Notes: a model not told the origin generated them from the sequence alone. 8,313 bases of DNA from Campylobacter sp. (GCA_017506845.1 JAFVMP010000156.1:1-8313); one strand, 5' to 3'; positions 1 to 7,997 are shown, counted from the stretch's first letter. Numbers and translations: made by a program.

Positions 1-768
<768 letters not shown>

Positions 769-772
<4 letters not shown>

Positions 773-1977
773 AGACTATCTTCTCTTAAAAGTACTCTAA
801 CGCCTGGTAGCTCTTTGCCTTCGATTAGCTCTAAGCTAGCACCACCGCCAGTAGAGATAAATGTCATCTCATCAGTATCACCAGCACGCTCAACGACATC
901 TGCAGTATCGCCACCGCCAACAACCGTAGTAGCAAAGCTTTCGCCTATTGCGTGGCTCATTTTAATGCTACCTTTACTAAATTTATCCATCTCAAATACA
1001 CCCATTGGGCCATTCCACCAAATAGTTTGAGCATCTGCAATAGCCTCTTTAAATAGCTTGACACTTGCTGGGCCGATATCTAAGCCCATCCAGCCATTTG
1101 GTATCTCTTGGACTGGGACATATTTTATAGGGCTATCATTGCTAAATGTTTGAGCAGCTACAACATCTACTGGCAGGTAGATTTTTACGCCTAATTCACG
1201 GCCTTTTTTAAGGATATTTGCAGCTTCTTCTACTAGCTCTTCTTCTAAAAGTGAGTTTCCGATATTTTCACCAAGAGCTTTTAAAAATGTAAATGCCATT
1301 CCACCGCCGATAATAAGCTTATCTATGCGTGGAAGCAGGTTGGTTAAGGCTTGAAGTTTTCCACTAACTTTTGATCCGCCAGTAACTGCGACAAAAGGAC
1401 GACTAGGATGGCGGATTAGATTTTGACCAAATTCAATCTCTTTAATTAGCAAAAATCCAGCTGCTTTATGCTCATTATCATAGCATTGAGTTATAGCATG
1501 CACGCTAGAGTGAGCTCTATGGCATACGCCAAAAGCATCATTTACATAGTAATCAGCTAACTCGCTAAGAGCTTTAGCTAGATTTTTATCATCTTTGGTT
1601 TCGCCTTTTTCAAAACGCAAATTTTCAAGCATTAAAATTTCGCCAGCTCTTAATTTTTCTACTTTCTCTTTAGCATCGTGACCGACTACATCGTGAGCAA
1701 ATTTAATCTCTCTATCCATTAGCCTACCAAGTCTTTTAGCAACTGGCAATAAAGAGTATTTCTCTTCATATCCATCTTTTGGGCGGCCTAGATGACTAGC
1801 TAAAATTACAGAACAACCTTGATCTAAAACATATCTAATTGTCGGTATTGCAGAGCGTATGCGTCTATCATCTGTAATATTGCGAAACTCATCCATAGGA
1901 GTATTAAAATCACATCTTATAAAGACCTTCGCACCTGGTGTAAAATTTATATCTTTAACTGAAATTATTTCGCTCAT
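769..1977 (-). CDS. pgk: Phosphoglycerate kinase
   Basis: Transfers phosphate between 1,3-bisphosphoglycerate and ADP, the first ATP-forming step of lower glycolysis, and runs in reverse during gluconeogenesis. The 402-residue length is typical of the family. Motifs in order: RCDFNTP (21-27; most relatives have RVDFNVP), SHLGRP (61-66), [12 protein letters not shown] (145-156), GGSKVSGK (200-207), WNGPMGVFE (321-329), GGGDT (354-358) and STGGGASLE (375-383), which together build the substrate cleft and the nucleotide site. The ATG at 1977-1975 is 1 nt from the gap stop and the 3' end overlaps tpiA by 4 nt. The ribosome binding site is weak (GAGAAAT), so translation is probably coupled to gap. 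Function is secure from the motifs. Confidence 0.98.
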
Positions 1978-1978
1978 T

Positions 1979-2974
1979 TTATTTCTCGCTTATGAATTTT
2001 GCCATCTCTACTAGACGGTTGCTATATCCCCACTCATTATCATACCATGCCATTACCTTGATCATATCTCCACATATTACCTGAGTTAGATCAGCTGCTA
2101 CTATACTTGAGTAGCTTGAAGTGTTAAAGTCGCCACTTACTCTCTCATCAAAATCTACTGCCATAATTCCTTTTAGGCTACCTTTGCTAGCTTCTACAAA
2201 AGCGTTATTTAACTCCTCTTTTGTTACACTTTTGCCAAGTACAGCTGTAAGATCAACTATTGATACATTTGGTACTGGTACTCTAATGCTTTGACCGTGT
2301 AGTTTGCCATCTAGGCTAGGCATTACTAGCTTCATAGCTTTAGCTGCACCTGTGCTAGTTGGAATCATATTTACCGCTGCAGCTCTAGAGCGTCTAAAAT
2401 CTCTACATTTTACATCTACTAGACTTTGGCCATTTGTGTAGGCGTGAATAGTAGTCATTAAACCCTTTTGAATACCATAAAGATCATCTAATACTCTAGT
2501 TACTGGGCCAAGACAGTTTGTAGTGCAGCTTGCGTTTGAGATGATTGTTTGACCTTCGTATTTATCAGTATTTACACCTAGTACAAATGTAGGAGTATCA
2601 TCTTTTGCTGGGGCGCTCATTATTACTTTTTTAGCGCCTTTTGCGATATAGGTTTGGCATTTTTCTTTTGTAAGAAATTTGCCAGTACACTCTAGCACTA
2701 CATCTATTCCTCTTAAATCCATATCATTAATATCTCTTGTGCTATATACTCTAATTTTTTTACCATTAACTGCGATATAATCATCATTTACAATCTCTAC
2801 ATCTTGATTAAATTCGCCATGAACTGTATCGTATTTTAGTAGGTATCTAGTCATTCTGCGTTCAGCAGTATCATTTATAATGCATAACTCATACTCTGCT
2901 GGGTTATTTAGTATAATTCTAGCAGCGCATCTACCTATTCTTCCAAAACCGTTAATTGCTATTTTAAGTGCCAT
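1979..2974 (-). CDS. gap: Glyceraldehyde-3-phosphate dehydrogenase, type I
   Basis: Oxidises and phosphorylates glyceraldehyde 3-phosphate to 1,3-bisphosphoglycerate, or the reverse during gluconeogenesis. The 331 residues match the family length. INGFGRIGR (7-15) is the nucleotide-binding loop. The catalytic Cys150 sits in SCTTNC (149-154), His177 in TTIHAYT is its activator, and [11 protein letters not shown] (310-320) closes the protein. Asp35, the usual contact to the NAD ribose, is kept but is followed by Thr-Ala rather than the hydrophobic residue common in strictly NAD-dependent enzymes, so cofactor preference is open. The ATG at 2974-2972 is preceded by AAGGA with 5-nt spacing. It is the first gene of the minus-strand operon, with its promoter in the short region shared with nadD. 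Confidence 0.97.
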   Translation of the reverse strand: MALKIAINGFGRIGRCAARIILNNPAEYELCIINDTAERRMTRYLLKYDTVHGEFNQDVEIVNDDYIAVNGKKIRVYSTRDINDMDLRGIDVVLECTGKFLTKEKCQTYIAKGAKKVIMSAPAKDDTPTFVLGVNTDKYEGQTIISNASCTTNCLGPVTRVLDDLYGIQKGLMTTIHAYTNGQSLVDVKCRDFRRSRAAAVNMIPTSTGAAKAMKLVMPSLDGKLHGQSIRVPVPNVSIVDLTAVLGKSVTKEELNNAFVEASKGSLKGIMAVDFDERVSGDFNTSSYSSIVAADLTQVICGDMIKVMAWYDNEWGYSNRLVEMAKFISEK

Positions 2975-2990
2975 TTTTATCCTTTTTGGG

Positions 2991-2996
2991 TATAAT
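2991..2996 (+). promoter_or_regulatory. Candidate -10 box for nadD-rsfS
   Basis: A perfect TATAAT preceded by GGG lies 36 nt before the nadD start. Campylobacter vegetative promoters typically have a strong, often G-extended -10 box and no conserved -35, which fits. The predicted start point near 3003 gives a leader of about 30 nt. The box sits just upstream of the gap ribosome binding site on the other strand, so the two divergent transcription units share their control region. Confidence 0.55.
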
Positions 2997-3004
2997 TAGG
3001 GCTA

Positions 3005-3010
3005 ATTTTA
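3005..3010 (-). promoter_or_regulatory. Candidate -10 box for the gap operon
   Basis: On the minus strand TAAAAT at 3010-3005 could be the -10 element for gap, giving a start point near 2998 and a leader of about 24 nt. It matches the consensus at five of six positions, but the region is so AT-rich that this is weak evidence. The nearby TAATTATA, the complement of the nadD -10, is an alternative. Confidence 0.3.
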
Positions 3011-3032
3011 CTAAAAAAAAGGTTAAAAAAAA

Positions 3033-3581
3033 TTGAATATAGCCATTTTTGGAGGAAGTTTTGACCCGCCGCATTTTGGCCATGATGAAGTGGTAAAATC
3101 TGCACTTAAAAATTTAAATATCGATAAGCTGATTATAATTCCAACATTTTTAAATCCATTTAAAAGCGAATTTGGCGCTCCACCAAATTTAAGATTGCAG
3201 TGGTGTAGGAGTTTATGGGAAAATTTAAGTCCAAAAATTATAGTAAGCGATTATGAAACTAGCCAAAATAGAGCAGTAGCAAGTATCGATAGTGTGAGCT
3301 ATTTTAAAAATAAATTTAACGCTAGTAGAATTTATTTAATTATCGGTGCTGATCAGCTTAATAGCTTGCATAAATGGCATAGATATGATGAGTTAAAAGC
3401 ATTGGTAAGCTTTGTTGTAGCGTGTAGAGATGGTATTAAAATAGATGAAAATTTGCAAAAACTTGATATAAATGTTAAAATCTCATCTTCAAAAATTAAA
3501 TCTGAGCTAAATTTCAAGCAGGTTCCATCTGCTATTTTAAGTAGTGTTCAGAGTTTTTATAAGGATAAAAATGCAAAATAG
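3033..3581 (+). CDS. nadD: Nicotinate-nucleotide adenylyltransferase
   Basis: Adenylates nicotinate mononucleotide to deamido-NAD, the step before NAD synthetase in NAD biosynthesis. The protein has 182 residues, normal for bacterial NadD. The N-terminal GGSFDPPHFGH (7-17) is the nucleotidyltransferase signature with its (H/T)xGH-type motif. IIGADQLNSLHKWHRYDEL (103-121) matches the substrate-binding GAD-x-L...W segment, and ISSSKIK (150-156) corresponds to the C-terminal ISST-x-IR motif. The start is TTG at 3033; no ATG lies between the upstream stop and the GGSFDPP motif. An AAAAGG at 3017-3022 precedes it by 10 nt. The 3' end overlaps rsfS by 11 nt, indicating one transcript. No defects seen. 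Confidence 0.95.
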   Translation: MNIAIFGGSFDPPHFGHDEVVKSALKNLNIDKLIIIPTFLNPFKSEFGAPPNLRLQWCRSLWENLSPKIIVSDYETSQNRAVASIDSVSYFKNKFNASRIYLIIGADQLNSLHKWHRYDELKALVSFVVACRDGIKIDENLQKLDINVKISSSKIKSELNFKQVPSAILSSVQSFYKDKNAK

Positions 3582-3897
3582 AATAGATAGAATTGTTAAG
3601 CTTTTAGATGAAAAAAAGGCTGAAAATATCGAAGTTATAGATATGCAAGGAAGGGATTATTTAAGTAAATTTGTAGTTGTAGCTACTACTTTGGCTGCTC
3701 GTCATGGCTTTGCTTTGCTTGATGATTTAAAAACAGAGTTAAAACCAGCTGGTGAGAATTTTTTAGGCGTAGAAAGTAGCGATGATTGGACTGTAATAGA
3801 CCTTGGTGATATAATGATACACTTAATGAGTGAAACTTATAGAGCTAAATATAATATAGAAGAGTTTTTAAAAGAGTTAAGCGTTAAAGGAAATTAG
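3571..3897 (+). CDS. rsfS: Ribosome silencing factor RsfS (Iojap/YbeB family)
   Basis: RsfS binds ribosomal protein uL14 and blocks joining of the ribosomal subunits when nutrients are short. The 108-residue product carries the family core: DMQGRDYLSKFVVVATTLAARH (24-45; the D/Y...F-V-x-A-T-x-x-x-R-H signature), GVESSDDWTVIDLGDIMIHLM (66-86; the family G/E-G-x-x-x-x-W-x-x-x-D-x-G-D-x-x-x-H pattern) and RAKYNIEEFL (91-100). I chose ATG 3571 because AAGGA at 3561-3565 lies 5 nt upstream and the family starts close to this point. A longer frame from 3544 would add nine residues with no support. The start overlaps the end of nadD by 11 nt; nadD and rsfS are neighbours in many bacteria. A hairpin about 75 nt downstream probably ends the transcript. 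Confidence 0.94.
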   Translation: MQNRIDRIVKLLDEKKAENIEVIDMQGRDYLSKFVVVATTLAARHGFALLDDLKTELKPAGENFLGVESSDDWTVIDLGDIMIHLMSETYRAKYNIEEFLKELSVKGN

Positions 3898-3936
3898 GTT
3901 TTAACCAAGTATATTTGGGATATTATTAAAGAGATT

Positions 3937-4041
3937 ATTTTATTAAAATCTAATTGCTTTAATTATTGTAGCTACTAGCAGATCAAAAGCTAGTAGCAAT
4001 TTTGAGTTTTAATAAATTTAATATCGCACATAGATAAGCTA
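3937..4041 (-). ncRNA. Candidate tracrRNA-like small RNA, boundaries uncertain
   Basis: Read on the minus strand, 3981-3949 contains the blocks AGTAG, TAC, AATAATT and AGCAA in the same order as the complement of the F. novicida type II-B CRISPR repeat (from memory). AATAATTAAAGC also resembles AATAATTAATGC at the start of the mature F. novicida tracrRNA. Directly after it comes a small hairpin, ATTTT-AAT-AAAAT (3949-3937), placed like the first hairpin behind the anti-repeat in FnCas9 tracrRNA. A TATAAT -10 box at 4053-4048 would start the RNA near 4041. The upstream part folds into the 9-bp stem 3997-3989/3979-3971. Against it: no clear terminator is visible before rsfS, the region is AT-rich so short matches are cheap, and the actual CRISPR repeat lies outside the window. 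Confidence 0.35.
3971..4010 (+). terminator. Probable rho-independent terminator of nadD-rsfS
   Basis: A perfect 9-bp inverted repeat, GCTACTAGC (3971-3979) and GCTAGTAGC (3989-3997), encloses a 9-nt loop and is followed by AATTTTGAGTTTT. The stem is about half GC in a region that is mostly AT, which makes it stand out. It is 73 nt after the rsfS stop on the same strand. The U-tract is interrupted, so efficiency is uncertain. On the minus strand no T-run follows the stem, so it would not terminate in that direction; there the same stem lies inside the candidate small RNA. Confidence 0.55.
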
Positions 4042-4075
4042 GCTAGTATTATAGATATTTAGTTATCAATTTTTT
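4033..4075 (+). terminator. Second hairpin with T-run upstream of cas9
   Basis: GATAA plus CTA (4033-4037 and 4039-4041, one bulged G) can pair with TAGTTATC (4060-4067), followed after two bases by six T residues (4070-4075). The shape is that of a weak intrinsic terminator on the plus strand and would insulate cas9 from read-through out of rsfS. The stem is AT-rich and the loop is 18 nt, so it may be accidental. Confidence 0.3.
4048..4053 (-). promoter_or_regulatory. Candidate -10 box for the minus-strand small RNA
   Basis: The minus strand reads TATAAT at 4053-4048, a perfect vegetative -10 hexamer, with no good -35 (as is usual in Campylobacter). It would fire leftwards from about 4041 into the anti-repeat-like segment. 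No open reading frame of any plausible gene lies downstream on this strand before rsfS, so if the promoter is real its product is non-coding. Confidence 0.35.
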
Positions 4076-4096
4076 CTTAATTTTCTAAACTTATTT

Positions 4097-4102
4097 TATA
4101 TT
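4097..4102 (+). promoter_or_regulatory. Possible cas9 -10 box
   Basis: TATATT at 4097-4102, preceded by a T-rich stretch (4070-4096), is the best-placed -10-like hexamer upstream of cas9 and would give a leader of roughly 55 nt. The whole stretch is AT-rich, so this is only a best guess. No operator-like repeat was seen near it. Confidence 0.25.
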
Positions 4103-4153
4103 TTAAACCATTGTAAGTCAAATTTCATTAAAATCAAAATCATTTATATAGTT

Positions 4154-4157
4154 GGAG
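4154..4157 (+). promoter_or_regulatory. cas9 ribosome binding site that fixes the start
   Basis: GGAG at 4154-4157 lies 6 nt before ATG 4164. It overlaps the in-frame TTG at 4152, which therefore cannot be the start. This decides for a 1277-residue protein beginning MNELSINIDMG, which places the first catalytic Asp at residue 9, close to its position (11) in FnCas9. Confidence 0.75.
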
Positions 4158-4163
4158 TTGTTT

Positions 4164-7100
4164 ATGAATGAGTTATCTATAAATATCGATATGGGTGCTG
4201 CAAACAATGGCGTATTTATCGCTATTACAAATGAGGATTCTATAGTTTATAAAAATGCGTTTAATATATATTTTGATAAAAATTTAACATTTTCTAAAAG
4301 CGATAGAACCGCTCGTCGCCATGCTAGGCGTAGTTATGATAGAGATAGATTTATTTTAAGATTACTTAATGAGATTTTGCCTATAAATAGCTTGAGTCAA
4401 AGTCAAAAAGAGATGATTTATGGACTTTTTAAAAATCGTGGTTTTAACTATCATAATATCGAATTTAATGAAAGCCTAGATGATGATATAGTTAATTTTT
4501 TAAATAGTTTAGATGGATATATATTTGGACTTAGTAAAAATAAAGATGAGTTTGAGCAAGTTCTAAATGAGATAGTTGTAGATCACTCAAATGATGAAAT
4601 TAAAGAGATACTAGAAACTCAAAGTCAAATTCTAAGCAATATAGATAAAAAGAATAAAGAAGCTATAAAAGCTAGCAAAAATATACAAAGCCTACTTCAA
4701 AGCATTAGCAATGAGATTGATAAAAATAACAAGCATAGAATTAGCTACTTAAAAGATATAAAAGGATTAATTTATAAAGATTGCGAATTTATAATTCAAA
4801 AATCTGATAAATTTAATAATTTAGATGAATTTTATAATTTTGTTGGAAATATTGCAAATTTCCAAACTCGAATTTTAAGAAGGTATTTTAATAATAAATA
4901 TCTAGATAATATAAATTTTGATGATGCAAAACTAAAGAAAAATATAATAAGAAATATCAACTATATGGAGTATATAACTGATATACAAAAAAGTAATAAA
5001 CTAAATATGCTAAATTCTCTAAAGACAAAATCAGCTTTAGAGTATCTAAAAAGCATTGACCCAGTAATTACTATCCCGCCATATGAAAATCGTAAAAATA
5101 AAAATCCACAAAAATGCAATACTTTAATACTAAATATTGACAAAATTACTCCAAGTCTAGCAAAATCAACTTATAAAATTTTAAATAGTGATGATTTTAC
5201 GCATATAAGAAGAGATGAAAATGGCCAGTTAATCAGCCTTAATGATATAGATGAAAATAATATCGCTAAATATTTACAAAGGGTGTTAGATATCTCAAAA
5301 GAGAGCCTAATGGATACAGCTTTATATCCAAGAACTCTTGATAATAATAGCAAAATATTTGCTGATACTTTTAGGTTAAATAGTGATGAAATTAGAGAAT
5401 TTAAAGAGTTTGCTAGGAGATACTATAACGAAGTAGATAGTGCAAAAAAAGGAATAATAACTAATGATTTATTAATTCCGTGTGGCAAAAATACGCCACA
5501 TAAAAATAGAAATAAAAATGAGCTTATATCAGCTCTTTTTGGTAAAAATATTACTAAAGATGATGTAATTAGCCTAGAAGAATTTATGCTAAAAAATAAG
5601 ATAAAAGGCAACAAGAGTTATAAAGGGTTTTTTGAGAATTTAAACGAATTAAAAAAGAGTTATCAAAATAGCTTTTATCATAATCTAAATAATGATGAAA
5701 TTAACGATAAAGATATCCAAGCAATCCTAGAGCTATATCCAAAAGTAGCTCAAAATATCAATAATCATAATAGTGTATTTGAGTTTAAACTCCCATTTGA
5801 TAAAAGCAATTTAAATACAAATATCAACTATCTAAGCCAGTTAGGAGATATAATCTATGATGAGAAAAATCGTGGATTTTTAAAGACTTGCAAATGCCAC
5901 ACTTTAGAAAATTTAATTCGTTCTGGTTCGCAAAATGCTATTTGTACTAGATTGCCAGCTAATTCAGCTAGGCTTATTAATGGCAAAATAGAGATGTATC
6001 TAAATCGTTTAGCGTATGAAATTAGCACCGCTCTTAAGCCAGAAATCTTGCAAGATATCTCATATATAACTATAAATGTAGAGATGAATAAATTTAGTTT
6101 TGAAAATAGTGCTAGCAACTTAAATTTAATAAGCAAACGCCAAAAAGCTAAAGAGATAATTTGCCCATACTCAGGCCAAAAGATAGATGAGATTAACTGC
6201 GAATATGACCATATCTTGCCTCGTTCTAAAGGCTTATATAATTCTAGAGCAAATTTAATCCCAGCTAGCTCCACTGCTAATCTACAAAAGAGCAATCAAA
6301 GCTATACCTTAGAACATTTACACCAAAAATATCTAGACTCAATCTATGAAAAAATAAAGGTAAAAAATCTTGATGAATTTAAAAATTTTATAGATACACA
6401 GATGGCAAAGATAAATATTAATAAATTTACAAATTTTGATAATCTTAGTAACCTAGAACAGATCGCACTTAGGCACGCTCTATTTTATAAAGATTCAAAT
6501 AGTTTTGCCAAAGCACTTGAAATTCTAAAACTAGATAGAATCAAAACCCACTCTAATGGTACTCAAAAGCGTTTTGTAAATCTTTTAATACAAAAGATAA
6601 AAGATAGACTAAATAGTTCAAATCAAAATCTTGAATTTAGCGTCAATTTTATCAATGCAGAACTAGTAAGTGCAATTAGAAATGAATTAAGCAAAGAAGA
6701 TAAAGAGCTACAAAAAGCCAAAATTCAAGATAGCCATAGCCACTGCATTGATGCTAGTATAGTATTTTATTACGCTAATAGCAAACTTATAAATAACTCA
6801 AAAGGTCAGCGTGAATTTAAGTATGATTATAATCATATTAAGCCAGAATATAGCAATAAAATAACTATGCAAAGTAAAAAATATCTAGAGTTAAATTCTA
6901 ATAAAATAGCTCGTAAAAAGCTATTTGATGATAGTGTGTATTCGCTAGTTTATGAAAATGCCAATATATTAAAAGATAAAGAAGTTAATACCTTGCTTGA
7001 CCTTGGGCTTTTACATACTAAAGAAAATGGCAAAAAGGTTGCTATAACTAGTGATTTAAAATCAAGTAAATTTTATATAAGCACACATAAAGTCTTTGAT

Positions 7101-7997
7101 CTATTATTTAAAGCCTTTAATGATGGCGATATTAAATTATTAAATAAACTCAAATTTCTAGATAATCATCTATCTTTTTATATACGAAAAGATATATTTG
7201 CTATTATAAAAGACAAAGATAAAAGTAGTATGTTTTTTAATAATAAAAATGAATTAAAAGAACCAGATGCAAAAATAAAAACAAAAAATATCGATAAATT
7301 CTACCATATCTTAAAAGCAAATGAAAGCAAGATTATAGAGATAAAAGATGACAAAAACATATTAAAACATCAAGAGATAAAAGAGCTGTTTAAAGAGTGT
7401 TTTTATACCAAACAAGCCAAAAGAAGTAGAAACAGATCTCGTATAATCTACTCTTTACCTATAAAAGCAAGTTCGAAATATATTATAAGGCAAAATGGCG
7501 GATATGCTGGACTTAGCAATTCAGATATAGCTACTAAAACATATATAGATTTAGATAGTAAAAATATAATCAAAATTCCATTTTTTAGTAAAAATATACT
7601 GCCTTGTAAAATAGCAGATATAATAAATATAATTAAATTAAAATCTCAAAATATAAAGCAAATTTACAAACTTCTAGTAACCAAAAATCTCCCATCAGCT
7701 ATTACAAAACTGGAGTTTATAATCTCTCAAGCTAATAGACACGATATAGAGGTTGAATTTGATAAAAGCCAAATTGGAGATTATAATTTACTTGACCAAA
7801 CTAGTTGTGATGAGTTTATAGATAAATATTTAAATGGTAAATTTAAAGAGCTGCTAGGAGAGCCAAGAGATAAGAAAATAACTATAATCAAAGATACAAA
7901 AGATAGTCTAATAATCGCATACTGTGTAAAACAAACATCGGCTATGAATAAAAAAATAATGATAGATAGTTTAATCGATGAAACATCTAGTTCTTAA
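4164..7997 (+). CDS. cas9: CRISPR-associated endonuclease Cas9, compact type II-B-like
   Basis: RNA-guided DNA endonuclease of a type II CRISPR-Cas system, 1277 residues, uninterrupted. Order of parts: RuvC-I with catalytic Asp9 (NIDMGAANNGVF); arginine-rich bridge helix (about 46-72, RTARRHARR at 48-56); a REC lobe to about 560; RuvC-II with Glu640 (ITINVEMNKF); HNH with CPYSGQKI (667-674), Asp682-His683 (EYDHILPRS), Asn697 and Asn706; RuvC-III with His860 and Asp863 (SHSHCIDAS); and a C-terminal region including YSLPIKASSKY (from 1096). All nuclease residues are present, so it should be active. Blocks such as GNIANFQTRILRRYFNNKY and TIPPYENRKNKNPQKCNTLILN align to F. novicida Cas9 (GNLSN...RKYFND; TIPPY...PPKCQSLILN, from memory), which indicates subtype II-B; C. 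jejuni Cas9 is II-C and smaller (984 aa). FnCas9 has 1629 residues, so this is compact. In sampled lines its GC content is well below that of pgk. cas1 overlaps its end. Confidence 0.96.
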   Translation: MNELSINIDMGAANNGVFIAITNEDSIVYKNAFNIYFDKNLTFSKSDRTARRHARRSYDRDRFILRLLNEILPINSLSQSQKEMIYGLFKNRGFNYHNIEFNESLDDDIVNFLNSLDGYIFGLSKNKDEFEQVLNEIVVDHSNDEIKEILETQSQILSNIDKKNKEAIKASKNIQSLLQSISNEIDKNNKHRISYLKDIKGLIYKDCEFIIQKSDKFNNLDEFYNFVGNIANFQTRILRRYFNNKYLDNINFDDAKLKKNIIRNINYMEYITDIQKSNKLNMLNSLKTKSALEYLKSIDPVITIPPYENRKNKNPQKCNTLILNIDKITPSLAKSTYKILNSDDFTHIRRDENGQLISLNDIDENNIAKYLQRVLDISKESLMDTALYPRTLDNNSKIFADTFRLNSDEIREFKEFARRYYNEVDSAKKGIITNDLLIPCGKNTPHKNRNKNELISALFGKNITKDDVISLEEFMLKNKIKGNKSYKGFFENLNELKKSYQNSFYHNLNNDEINDKDIQAILELYPKVAQNINNHNSVFEFKLPFDKSNLNTNINYLSQLGDIIYDEKNRGFLKTCKCHTLENLIRSGSQNAICTRLPANSARLINGKIEMYLNRLAYEISTALKPEILQDISYITINVEMNKFSFENSASNLNLISKRQKAKEIICPYSGQKIDEINCEYDHILPRSKGLYNSRANLIPASSTANLQKSNQSYTLEHLHQKYLDSIYEKIKVKNLDEFKNFIDTQMAKININKFTNFDNLSNLEQIALRHALFYKDSNSFAKALEILKLDRIKTHSNGTQKRFVNLLIQKIKDRLNSSNQNLEFSVNFINAELVSAIRNELSKEDKELQKAKIQDSHSHCIDASIVFYYANSKLINNSKGQREFKYDYNHIKPEYSNKITMQSKKYLELNSNKIARKKLFDDSVYSLVYENANILKDKEVNTLLDLGLLHTKENGKKVAITSDLKSSKFYISTHKVFDLLFKAFNDGDIKLLNKLKFLDNHLSFYIRKDIFAIIKDKDKSSMFFNNKNELKEPDAKIKTKNIDKFYHILKANESKIIEIKDDKNILKHQEIKELFKECFYTKQAKRSRNRSRIIYSLPIKASSKYIIRQNGGYAGLSNSDIATKTYIDLDSKNIIKIPFFSKNILPCKIADIINIIKLKSQNIKQIYKLLVTKNLPSAITKLEFIISQANRHDIEVEFDKSQIGDYNLLDQTSCDEFIDKYLNGKFKELLGEPRDKKITIIKDTKDSLIIAYCVKQTSAMNKKIMIDSLIDETSSS

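Noticed and set aside
815..1030. A 71-codon plus-strand frame inside pgk.
   Set aside because: It is the antisense shadow of a strongly conserved gene, with no ribosome binding site or recognisable protein.
3544..3570. A longer rsfS beginning at ATG 3544.
   Set aside because: The ribosome binding site AAGGA at 3561-3565 serves ATG 3571, and the extra nine residues lie before the family N-terminus.
4100..4134. A repeat-like AT-rich segment (ATTTTAAACC ... CATTAAAAT) just upstream of cas9, with complementary-looking ends, that could be a single CRISPR repeat.
   Set aside because: It occurs once only, no spacer-spaced second copy exists in the window, and the end similarity is what AT-rich sequence gives by chance.
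4152..4163. TTG at 4152 as the cas9 start, adding four residues.
   Set aside because: It overlaps the GGAG ribosome binding site that is correctly spaced for ATG 4164.
3898..4163. Search for a CRISPR array or a type II-C tracrRNA like that of C. jejuni in the gap before cas9.
   Set aside because: No direct repeats of CRISPR size are present, and nothing resembles the GGGACT-rich C. jejuni tracrRNA hairpins.
4961..6295. Four minus-strand open frames (60-146 codons) inside cas9.
   Set aside because: They are antisense to conserved Cas9 segments, including RuvC-II and HNH, and show no family features or start signals.
4164..7997. IscB/OMEGA nuclease or a transposon-borne Cas9 ancestor.
   Set aside because: The protein is far larger than IscB, has a full REC lobe and is followed by cas1, so a true type II CRISPR effector is the better explanation.
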